NCBI GenBank assembly: GCA_900539225.1
Contig: UQBO01000010.1
Span: forward strand, 1 to 43,607
DNA: 43,607 nt
DNA from: an uncultured Eubacteriales bacterium
GTDB lineage: Bacteria > Bacillota > Clostridia > Tissierellales > Peptoniphilaceae
Reading direction: 5' to 3'
Position numbers and translations under genes: made by a program. Position 1 is the first letter of the stretch. Each line of letters begins with the position of its first letter. The notes beneath the pieces were generated by a model. That model saw nothing but the letters and a program-made list of their open reading frames with translations, was not told the origin of the DNA and did not search any database. Positions 16,872 through 24,464 of this stretch are shown here, piece by piece.

Positions 16872-17696
16872 TTATAATATCATCTTGTATCCGTCTGAGA
16901 AAGTGATTCTCCAGTGCGGTTTGGCTCTAAGCCTTGTAATCTTGAGTTCCTCTGCTTGGTCCATGGTCACTTGGTCGAGGTAGTAGCAAAGCTCGACTCT
17001 GTCTATGGTCTTGCCCTTTACTTCGGGCTTATCGATTATCGAAAGTATCTTGTCCTTCACATCATTCAAGGCAAAGACTTCGTCCTCCGTGTTGATGTAT
17101 TCAAGGCACATCGCGTCGACTCTCCTCACGCCTCTTTTGTCAATGGTGAAGTTTATAAAGCTATTTTCCAGGTAGATGTCGTCGTGCTTAACCGCGTAAT
17201 GCACTTGGTAGCTCCCTTCGTCCATGTAGGCGCCGTCAAAGACCATGCCTCTGATTAAAATTTCCTTCTCTTTCAAAAATTCGTTCGCTAGCTCTATCGC
17301 CTTGTCCATGTCGATGTCAGGATACTTCACTTCTTCAGACGCGTCCACGTAGCTAAATAGCGTTCCTTGCGATAGTGAGACGCTTTTATCGTCCTTAGTA
17401 AGTATCTTTAGATCGTATCTGTCATCGATTTCTCCCTCACCATTAAAAAAGTTCATGTTAATCTTCTCAAGATCGAAGTCGTAGTACTTAAGTATATAGC
17501 CCTTGTACTCGCCACCTGTCTTAAGCTCTTTTTCGTCTATATCTATATCTTGCGCTTTAAGTATCTCAATCGCATCATTTTTGCTTATGGATAGGATGCC
17601 ATCGTCCTTAGTTTTTTTCATATACATAGTTAATAGAACGACGTCTATAATCAAAAAGCATACTAGGAGTATGGATTTAGCTTTGTTCCAGTTCAT
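16872..17696 (-). CDS. walI: WalK-regulatory membrane protein WalI (YycI)
   Basis: A 274-residue protein with one N-terminal helix (residues about 5-26, starting MNWNKAKSILLVCFLIIDVV, a typical YycI start) and an extracytoplasmic YycI domain. YycH and YycI form a membrane complex that modulates WalK. It overlaps walH by 20 nt. Sequence outside the N-terminus is divergent, so the call rests on start motif, size, topology and position in the wal run. Confidence 0.85.
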   Translation of the reverse strand: MNWNKAKSILLVCFLIIDVVLLTMYMKKTKDDGILSISKNDAIEILKAQDIDIDEKELKTGGEYKGYILKYYDFDLEKINMNFFNGEGEIDDRYDLKILTKDDKSVSLSQGTLFSYVDASEEVKYPDIDMDKAIELANEFLKEKEILIRGMVFDGAYMDEGSYQVHYAVKHDDIYLENSFINFTIDKRGVRRVDAMCLEYINTEDEVFALNDVKDKILSIIDKPEVKGKTIDRVELCYYLDQVTMDQAEELKITRLRAKPHWRITFSDGYKMIL

Positions 17697-19053
17697 AATC
17701 TCTCTCCTTTATCAGCTCAAATGTCTTCGCGTCGAAGATGAAGTAGCCCTTCTTCGTGTCAATACGTATCTTTGGCGCAACGGACTCCGCTTCGTCCTTC
17801 TTCACTAGATAGACGATACTGATCTTGTCAATGGACTTAAGCGGATTCTCCTCAGCGTTGTCACGAAGTAAAACTGCGTTCTTCTCAATCAGTTCGAGTA
17901 TGTTCTTCGTGTAAAAAGCTTCTTGGGAGTCCTTATTGAAGCTGGCCTTATTAACCGAAGCAAAGCGCACTTCGTCCATGAAGACGTCGACGTATGCGTA
18001 ATGATCTGCGTCCTTCTCGTAGCTTAGCTTTATCCCATCTAGGTAGTAGTCGAAGCTTATCCTGTATCCAACGCTCTCTTCTCTTGTAATCTCTTCTATC
18101 TTGGAGACTTTTAGAGGCTTTTCTTCCTTGATGCCCTCTTGCAGAAAGCCTATAGCCGTCTCTATCGACTTAAGCAAATTTCTTTCCTTGTAATTTTTCT
18201 TCAGTGGGTCAAAGTACTCGATCGAGCCGTCGTACTTAAGCTTGATAACTTCTGAATCGTAGCTATATATCTTTGAGAAGTCTTTTTCATCAAGCTCCTT
18301 TAAATACTTTAGCTCCTTATCGAAAAACCTTTGCGCAAAACTCCTCGCATTCTCCCTGTCAAGTATGTCGAAATCGTGTGCAACTGTGTATTTATCGAAG
18401 ATATAGCTCGCGTACTCGTCTTGATACGGTATGTATAAGGGGCTCTTCTCCCCAAGTATGCTCGATGCGTTATAGTAGTACGCTAAATTCGGCTTTAGCT
18501 CAAGATTATTTACTATGGAATTTGGTATTGAAAGAGATGTATTAAGCTCAGTAACTTTGTATACAGAAGTATCCGTCTTAAACATAGCCTCGCCACTATA
18601 TAGAAGGATGGCAATCTCCTTAATATTTTTATCGTCATCTATAAAATTATTTTTCTCCATAATATTAAAAGTTCTCGCGATTAATCTTAGAGGGAAATTG
18701 TCAATGAAAGTAAAGACAACTGATCTAGTGCTCTCTATAGCATTTTCGTACTCCTCTTCGCCAATAAGGCTCACTCTGTAATCATTTTTCGTAAAGACAT
18801 CAGAAAAAAACCCTTTGAAACTTTGGAAGAGTCCTTGCTCCCCAGGGTTGTCTAAAACAGTGTGCTTGTCCTTTGAAAAGTTGACGATGGCAGTCTCGGC
18901 GCTAATGTAGTCCTTTAGCTCCACCTTCTCTTTCTCCTTTGCCTCGATACCGACTCTGCTCTCACTAGAAAAGTCCAGCCATAGCTTTGAACTTAAGAAT
19001 ATGGCAAAAATAATCAAGAAAAAAAGAAGGGCTGTCTTGATTCTTTCTCTCAA
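17677..19053 (-). CDS. walH: WalK-regulatory membrane protein WalH (YycH)
   Basis: A 458-residue protein with a single N-terminal helix (residues about 6-27, ALLFFLIIFAIFLSSKLWLD) followed by a large extracytoplasmic domain. It occupies the YycH place between the walK side and walI. The start is TTG at 19051-19053, with AGGAGG 7 nt upstream and no better ATG nearby. In Bacillus, YycH and YycI restrain WalK; in Staphylococcus they activate it; the direction here is unknown. Similarity is mostly positional and by architecture. Confidence 0.85.
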   Translation of the reverse strand: MRERIKTALLFFLIIFAIFLSSKLWLDFSSESRVGIEAKEKEKVELKDYISAETAIVNFSKDKHTVLDNPGEQGLFQSFKGFFSDVFTKNDYRVSLIGEEEYENAIESTRSVVFTFIDNFPLRLIARTFNIMEKNNFIDDDKNIKEIAILLYSGEAMFKTDTSVYKVTELNTSLSIPNSIVNNLELKPNLAYYYNASSILGEKSPLYIPYQDEYASYIFDKYTVAHDFDILDRENARSFAQRFFDKELKYLKELDEKDFSKIYSYDSEVIKLKYDGSIEYFDPLKKNYKERNLLKSIETAIGFLQEGIKEEKPLKVSKIEEITREESVGYRISFDYYLDGIKLSYEKDADHYAYVDVFMDEVRFASVNKASFNKDSQEAFYTKNILELIEKNAVLLRDNAEENPLKSIDKISIVYLVKKDEAESVAPKIRIDTKKGYFIFDAKTFELIKERDYELEQS

Positions 19054-19064
19054 TCTAGCTCCTC

Positions 19065-19565
19065 CTATCTCAAATTTTTTATTAGATCAATAGTTTTCAT
19101 AAGTGTAATGCTTTCTGATAACTTATCTGTGTCAGTTAAGTATATGTAGAAAACCTTCTCCGACTTCGCTGTGCTTATGACTATCTTGTTAAGCCCATTC
19201 ATAAGGCTAAGCTTTTTGGAGAATATACCTAAAGATCCAACACTTATACTTGTATTTGATAGCTCTTCATATCCATCGTCCTTAATCACTTCTTCCTCAA
19301 AGTGCTTCTTAAAGTCATCAAGCTTAGGATACTTGTCCTTGTAGCTTTCAAAGTCCTTAAAGCTAATGTCCTTTAGGTAGTGTTTTATCTCAACATTCGC
19401 ATTCTTCGGTGCACTGCCATTGATAAATAAAGTTTCGTCAATGGTAGAGTATATATCTTGATCAGGTTTTGTAACCTTAAATACATATGCATCTTTCGCA
19501 AAAGAAGATGATCCAATTGTGAATATGAAAAGGCATAAAATAAAGATTAAGACTTTCTTTTTCAT
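19065..19565 (-). CDS. Small secreted protein in the wal operon, unknown function
   Basis: A 166-residue protein with a signal peptide (MKKKVLIFILCLFIFTIGSS, cleavage probably after SFA). The mature part has an Ig-like beta pattern (VFKVTKPDQDIYSTIDETLFINGSAP, NGLNKIVISTAKSEKVFYIYL), as in small cell-surface or adhesion modules. I do not recognise a family. It lies between walK and walH, where standard wal operons have no gene, and its ribosome site is embedded in a hairpin. A role in WalK sensing or wall metabolism is a guess from location. Confidence 0.7.
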   Translation of the reverse strand: MKKKVLIFILCLFIFTIGSSSFAKDAYVFKVTKPDQDIYSTIDETLFINGSAPKNANVEIKHYLKDISFKDFESYKDKYPKLDDFKKHFEEEVIKDDGYEELSNTSISVGSLGIFSKKLSLMNGLNKIVISTAKSEKVFYIYLTDTDKLSESITLMKTIDLIKNLR

Positions 19566-19570
19566 ACCTT

Positions 19571-19609
19571 CCCTCCTTATCTACATCTATTATAACATAG
19601 ATGGGAGGG
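19571..19609 (-). promoter_or_regulatory. Hairpin that can hide the ribosome site of the 166-aa gene
   Basis: On the minus-strand RNA the ribosome site GGAGGG (19571-19576) is complementary to CCCTCC at 19604-19609. Inside lies a perfect 7-bp stem (19584-19590 with 19597-19603) and a 6-nt loop. The structure could reduce translation or act as a partial attenuator after walK. Confidence 0.5.
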
Positions 19610-19639
19610 CTTTTATATTACAGTTGTATTAAATTGTTA

Positions 19640-21439
19640 TTACGAATTTATTTCTTTATATTCATCGATTAAGAAGGTAAATGTCGTGCCTATACCAAAC
19701 TTCGAAGTGAAGACTATGTCTGCTTTGTAGGCATTCGCCATCTCCTTAGCGATGGAAAGGCCAAGACCCGTTCCGCCCATCTTTCTCGAGCGGCCCTTTT
19801 CGACTCTGTAGAACCTCTCAAAGATTCTCTTTTGGTCCTTCTCTGGTATGCCTATACCATTGTCAATAACATCGATGTGGATCTTGCCTAAAACTGAATA
19901 TAGTTTTACCTCGATGGTACCTTCTTCATTCGTATACTTAATCGCATTCGATATAAGATTTGTGATGATCTGTTCAAAAGAGTCAGGATCGATCAGCGCC
20001 TTAAGCGGCTCGTTAGCAATAGAGTAGATAAGCTTTTGCTTCTTTTCATCCGCTAGTATCTTTAATTTATCGATGGCGTCCTTAACCTTATCATTAAGCA
20101 CAGTGACCTTGACGTCCTCCCCGCCCTTGTAGTCGATATTCGATAGAAGAAGTAGGTCCAGAACAAGTCTGTTCATCCTGTCCGCTTCCTTCTCGATAAC
20201 GCCAAGGAACTTGTTTTGCATCTCCTCTGGCACGCCGCCCTCAAGCAGCGTCTCCGAGTAAGACCTTATGGCCGTGATAGGCGTCTTTAACTCGTGCGAA
20301 ACATTGGCAACGAACTCCTTACGCATATTGTCAAGCCTGTGCTCCTTAGTTATGTCTTGGAACATGATGATGATGCCACCAAGACTATAGTCCTCGTTTT
20401 CGAATGGCGCATAAGTCATCTTGTAGACACCGCCCTTAAGCTCAATCTCCTCTTCGCCTTCAAGGGTAAATGGATTATCGAAATTAATCGATGAAAGCCC
20501 AATCTTGTCAAGGTTAAAGTACCTTTGCGTGTCTCTCTTTATGTCAATATCAATAAGTTTTTGCGCAACAGAATTCGCGTGAATAAGCTCACCCTCGCTG
20601 TTTAAGGCGATGATGGCCTCAGTCATATTTGTAAATATGGTCTCGAGCTTCTTTTGTTCAAGGTCTTTCTCGCTAATGGTCTTGTTCAGCTCATTTGTAA
20701 GCGTGTTAAACATAGACGCCAGCTTACCAATCTCGTCTTTGCTCCTTACCTCAACCTTTTGAGTGAAATCACCCTCAGCAAGTCTCTTGGCCTTCGCAGT
20801 CAAGCTACTGATAGGTGAAACTATTGACGAAGCAAGTAGATAAGCGATAAGTATCGTTACGAAGATTGCCGCCAAACTGATCACAGTAAGTAATTGTCTC
20901 GCCTTCTTTACAGTCGCCTCAACCATCCTTGTAGAGCTGATTACGTAGACAACGCCCTTGACCTTGCCCTTCTCCGATACGACCGGGTAGCTTAGATGCA
21001 CTTCGGCGTCTATTCCTTCGCCGATAATCTTTTCGCTTAAGTTGCCCTTTAGAGCCTCAAGTAGCATCGCTTGATTGATCGTGTCAACATCATAAGCGTT
21101 TTTGCCCACTATAAGCCTAGTGCCTTCGTCGTTACCCGCAATAACCGATGGATAGCTGTCGTTACTTATAACGTAGACAAGTTCGTCCGCGTTAAACCTA
21201 TTCTCATCAATAACAGTCTGTATGTGCTCTATAGTGTCTTCGTCCGACCAGTTCTCTTTCGTAAAGTATCTTGAGGTCGAGGTCATGGTCTCAACCTGCT
21301 TTTTGATATCGTCTTTTAGGCCCTTCATTAGCTCAGTTTCAAGCCCTGTAACAATGAAGGCAGCAACGCTCACTAGGACAAATAGTACTAGCGACGCGTA
21401 GATGATGACAAACCTAAACTTTATCGAATTAAATTTCAT
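19640..21439 (-). CDS. walK: Cell-wall stress sensor kinase WalK
   Basis: A 599-residue membrane kinase: helix 1 (about 8-32), extracytoplasmic sensor domain (33-180), helix 2 (about 183-204), HAMP (205-257), PAS (about 262-365), HisKA with His382 in FVANVSHELKTPITAIRSYS, and a HATPase domain with N (NLISNAIKYTN), G1 (IDVIDNGIGIP), F (IFERFYRVEKG) and G2 (GGTGLGLSIAKEM) boxes. This order is that of WalK. It controls WalR and so the autolysins that open peptidoglycan for growth. The ATG overlaps the walR stop, showing coupled translation. It is 599 residues against about 610 in Bacillus. Confidence 0.95.
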   Translation of the reverse strand: MKFNSIKFRFVIIYASLVLFVLVSVAAFIVTGLETELMKGLKDDIKKQVETMTSTSRYFTKENWSDEDTIEHIQTVIDENRFNADELVYVISNDSYPSVIAGNDEGTRLIVGKNAYDVDTINQAMLLEALKGNLSEKIIGEGIDAEVHLSYPVVSEKGKVKGVVYVISSTRMVEATVKKARQLLTVISLAAIFVTILIAYLLASSIVSPISSLTAKAKRLAEGDFTQKVEVRSKDEIGKLASMFNTLTNELNKTISEKDLEQKKLETIFTNMTEAIIALNSEGELIHANSVAQKLIDIDIKRDTQRYFNLDKIGLSSINFDNPFTLEGEEEIELKGGVYKMTYAPFENEDYSLGGIIIMFQDITKEHRLDNMRKEFVANVSHELKTPITAIRSYSETLLEGGVPEEMQNKFLGVIEKEADRMNRLVLDLLLLSNIDYKGGEDVKVTVLNDKVKDAIDKLKILADEKKQKLIYSIANEPLKALIDPDSFEQIITNLISNAIKYTNEEGTIEVKLYSVLGKIHIDVIDNGIGIPEKDQKRIFERFYRVEKGRSRKMGGTGLGLSIAKEMANAYKADIVFTSKFGIGTTFTFLIDEYKEINS

Positions 21440-22115
21440 TTGAGATGTAATAACCCATGTTTCTTCTTGTCTTGATGTATTTGTAGTCGTCTGTTAATTT
21501 CTCGTCAACTTTTTCGCGCACACGTCTGATAGTTACGTCAACAGTCCTTACGTCGCCGATGTAGTCGTAGCCCCAAACGTCCTTAAGTAGATCCGCCCTT
21601 GAGAATACTTCGTTAGGGTGCTGCATCAGATACTTTAGCACTTCAAACTCACGAAGAGTTAGCTCAACCGGTTTTTCCTTCTTAAATACTTGTAATAGAG
21701 TCATATCCATCCTTATATCACCTATAGTAATGGAGTTTTCAGTCGATTTACTCTTAGGCGCGCGTCTAAGATTGGCCTCAACCCTTGCAATTAACTCTCT
21801 TATGCCAAATGGCTTAGTGATGTAGTCGTCAGCGCCAAGCTCTAGACCCTTGACTTTATCAGCTTCCTCTTCCTTCGCAGTCAGCATAAGTATAGGGAAC
21901 TTATACTTTTGTCTTAAAAGCTCAAGCGTCTTAAAGCCGTCCATCTCAGGCATCATAACATCAAGTAGCATTAGGTCCGGCTCGTATTCATTCACCGCAA
22001 GCAGCGCTTCTTTGCCGTCGTGAACCGCCTTTGTCTCAAAACCTTCCTTTTGTAAATTGAACTCGATGATATCAGTTATCGTCGTTTCGTCGTCAACAAT
22101 TAGTATATAACCCAT
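21429..22115 (-). CDS. walR: Cell-wall master response regulator WalR
   Basis: A 228-residue OmpR-family regulator. The receiver has D8-D9 and phospho-acceptor Asp52 (LMLLDVMMPEMDGF) and the conserved Lys in DDYITKPFGIRELIARV. The DNA-binding domain has ELTLREFEVLKYLMQHPNEV and VDVTIRRVREKV. High similarity to WalR, together with the genes downstream, makes the call firm. WalR is usually essential and activates peptidoglycan hydrolase genes. It lies 18 nt after ftsH, probably in the same transcript, with AGGAG before the ATG. Confidence 0.95.
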   Translation of the reverse strand: MGYILIVDDETTITDIIEFNLQKEGFETKAVHDGKEALLAVNEYEPDLMLLDVMMPEMDGFKTLELLRQKYKFPILMLTAKEEEADKVKGLELGADDYITKPFGIRELIARVEANLRRAPKSKSTENSITIGDIRMDMTLLQVFKKEKPVELTLREFEVLKYLMQHPNEVFSRADLLKDVWGYDYIGDVRTVDVTIRRVREKVDEKLTDDYKYIKTRRNMGYYISNEI

Positions 22116-22133
22116 AACTCCTACTCCTTATTT

Positions 22134-24296
22134 TTATATATTACTATCCTCTTCTACGATTATGGCCTTGCCACTATCGTCATTATTCTCATCTTGAGTA
22201 TTTTTGTCTTCTTTTGTAGATTCGCTTTCTATAGTAGAATTGCTATCTATAGTAGAATCGCTATCTTTAATAGCCTCGCTATCTTTATCAGATTCGCTAT
22301 CTTTAGTAAAATCACTTTCTTTAGTATTTTCACTTTCTTTAGTATTTTCGCTTACTTCGCCATTTTCACCATTGTCATCTTCATTAAAGATCTTCATAAA
22401 CTCTTCTCCGCTGATAGTTTCTTTCTCGATAAGGTATTTTGAAATCTTATCAAGCTTAGTCCTATTCTCACGAAGTATGCGTTTTGCTTCTTCATAAGCC
22501 TCTGCAATAAGGTTTTTGACGATATCATCGACCTTGGCAAAGGTGTCTTGGCTCGCTGTAAGCTCGCCTGCGCCTCCTAGGTAGCGGTTTCCTTCGCTCA
22601 TTAGGCTCATCATAGGAAAGTCGTCACTCATGCCGTAGCGCATAACCATGTTTCTGGCGATGTTTGTGATTTGCTCTATATCGTTACTTGCGCCAGTCGT
22701 AATTACGCCGAAGACTATATCCTCAGCAGCTCTACCGCCTGATGCAGTAACCATCATATTGAAGAGCTCTTCCTTGTCCATAAGGAACTTTTCTTCTGTA
22801 TCGGACTGTAGTGTGTAGCCGAGTGCGCCCGATGTCCTTGGTATGATGGTGATCTTCTCAACTGGAGCGCTCTTCTTTTGAACAGCTGCGACTATCGCGT
22901 GACCAACTTCGTGGTAGCTGATCATTTCACGCTCTTTCTTTGAGATAATCATAGTTTTTCTTTGATAGCCAACTATAACTACTTCAACTGACTCTTGTAA
23001 ATCCTCTTGTATAACGTAATCTCTTTTGTTTCTAACAGCTCTAAGTGCCGCTTCATTCACAATATTAGCTAAATCTGCCCCTGATGCACCCGCTGTTAGT
23101 AGACCAATCTTCTTAAAATCAACATCGTCAGACATCTTGATATTTCTTGAGTGTACCTTTAATACAGCGATTCTGCCATTAAGATCGGGTAATTCAACTG
23201 GTATACGCCTGTCGAAACGACCTGGACGTAGTAAAGCTGGGTCAAGTACTTCTGGTCTATTTGTTGCCGCAAGTACCACTATACCTTTTTTAGAGTCAAA
23301 GCCGTCCATCTCAGTAAGTAATTGATTTAGTGCTTGCTCTCTTTCGTCATTTGAAGAAAAACTTGCTTCACGAGACTTTCCTATAGCGTCAATCTCATCT
23401 ATAAATATTATGCACGGAGCTTTTTCTTGTGCTTCCTTAAATAATTCTCTAACTCTTTTAGCTGCGAGTCCAACGAACATCTCTACGAAAGATGAACCCG
23501 ATATAGAGATAAAGGGCACGTCTGCTTCGCCCGCAACTGCTTGTGCTAGAAGGGTTTTACCTGTGCCCGGAGGTCCTACGAGTAAGGCTCCTTTAGGAAG
23601 GTTGGCGCCTATCTTGGCGTACCTTTCTGGATAGTGAAGGAAGTCGACTATCTCTAGAAGCATCTCCTTCGCTTCTTCTTGGCCCGCAACGTCTTCGAAT
23701 GTCTTCTTTTGCTTGCCCTTTACATAAACTTTGGCGCCCGATTTACCGAAGCCAAATTTATCAAGGCCACCGCCCATATCCTTAAATAAAATTCTGGATA
23801 GAACGAGACCCATAATCAAAAATGTCGCTATCGGTAGTAGGAAGCCCAAGATTTTTACTAAGATCGATGGCTCTTCGATGATCTCGCTGCCGAAGTGAAC
23901 GCCTTTTGCCTCAAGCTTTTCTGTAAGGCCGTCGTAGTCCCACTCGCCTGTGATGAAGACTCTAAGCTCTTCGCCTTCACTCTTGATTATGGCCTTGCCA
24001 CTTTTATCTAATTTTGCTTTTTCAAATTTTAATTTATTTCCATTGTCTTTATCGCGAACGGCAACGTAATCAGGCTTAAGCTGAAATACAATGTTGCCGC
24101 CCATCTTTTGTACCTTGTCAACAACGCCCTCGTCAATTGCTTCCAAAAAGGCATCGTAAGTGACTTTCTCAACATTCGGCTTCATGATGTCCTTCATGAA
24201 AAAGACGTTGAAGAAGTAGGCAATGATTAGTATAACTATATAGTAATAGACGAGAGACTTCTTAGGTCCCTTCTTGTCTTTATTGTTCTTGTCCAT
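22134..24296 (-). CDS. ftsH: ATP-dependent zinc metalloprotease FtsH with extended acidic tail
   Basis: A 720-residue membrane protease. Helix 1 is at about 14-34 and helix 2 at about 148-170, with an extracytoplasmic domain between. AAA+ motifs are Walker A GPPGTGKT (241-248), Walker B CIIFIDEIDAIG, and the second region of homology (AATNRPEVLDPALLRPGRFD). The protease site is HEVGH (462-466). The pore segment reads MFVGLAAKRVR, where MFVGVGASRVR is usual. From about 645 the C-terminus is a low-complexity tail of repeated ES-NTKES and D-S units, longer than in most FtsH. It degrades misfolded membrane proteins and short-lived regulators. It heads the walRK run, and no separate walR promoter was seen. 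Confidence 0.95.
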   Translation of the reverse strand: MDKNNKDKKGPKKSLVYYYIVILIIAYFFNVFFMKDIMKPNVEKVTYDAFLEAIDEGVVDKVQKMGGNIVFQLKPDYVAVRDKDNGNKLKFEKAKLDKSGKAIIKSEGEELRVFITGEWDYDGLTEKLEAKGVHFGSEIIEEPSILVKILGFLLPIATFLIMGLVLSRILFKDMGGGLDKFGFGKSGAKVYVKGKQKKTFEDVAGQEEAKEMLLEIVDFLHYPERYAKIGANLPKGALLVGPPGTGKTLLAQAVAGEADVPFISISGSSFVEMFVGLAAKRVRELFKEAQEKAPCIIFIDEIDAIGKSREASFSSNDEREQALNQLLTEMDGFDSKKGIVVLAATNRPEVLDPALLRPGRFDRRIPVELPDLNGRIAVLKVHSRNIKMSDDVDFKKIGLLTAGASGADLANIVNEAALRAVRNKRDYVIQEDLQESVEVVIVGYQRKTMIISKKEREMISYHEVGHAIVAAVQKKSAPVEKITIIPRTSGALGYTLQSDTEEKFLMDKEELFNMMVTASGGRAAEDIVFGVITTGASNDIEQITNIARNMVMRYGMSDDFPMMSLMSEGNRYLGGAGELTASQDTFAKVDDIVKNLIAEAYEEAKRILRENRTKLDKISKYLIEKETISGEEFMKIFNEDDNGENGEVSENTKESENTKESDFTKDSESDKDSEAIKDSDSTIDSNSTIESESTKEDKNTQDENNDDSGKAIIVEEDSNI
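22205..22345 (-). repeat. Degenerate in-frame repeat encoding the FtsH acidic tail
   Basis: Units of about 18 bases, such as tctttagtattttcac read on the plus strand, recur with variation and encode Ser/Thr/Glu/Asp/Lys blocks at the FtsH C-terminus. The copies nearest the protease domain are almost identical. This suggests length change by slippage. Confidence 0.6.
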
Positions 24297-24353
24297 GTTC
24301 TCACTCCTTTATTAAGTATATATACCCATTCGGCCATATACTTAGCTATTTTA

Positions 24354-24382
24354 ATTTTAACACAAAAATCTATTTTTTTCAA
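24354..24382 (-). promoter_or_regulatory. Promoter of the ftsH-wal run
   Basis: TTGAAA (24377-24382) and TAAAAT (24354-24359) are 17 bp apart on the minus strand, about 60 nt before the ftsH start. No terminator is seen between ftsH and rlmH, so this promoter could serve all eight genes. Confidence 0.6.
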
Positions 24383-24393
24383 TAAAGCAAGGC

Positions 24394-24426
24394 ACAAAAA
24401 AAGAACTGCTCTCACAGTCCTTTTTC
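24394..24426. terminator. Terminator between the secreted glycosidase and ftsH
   Basis: A 6-bp stem with one G-U pair (around 24403-24420) lies between a run of seven A and a run of five T. On the minus strand it ends the upstream gene at 24465. Confidence 0.65.
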
Positions 24427-24464
24427 GTTTAGTTATATTCTATATTAATAGCGCCTATACCATA

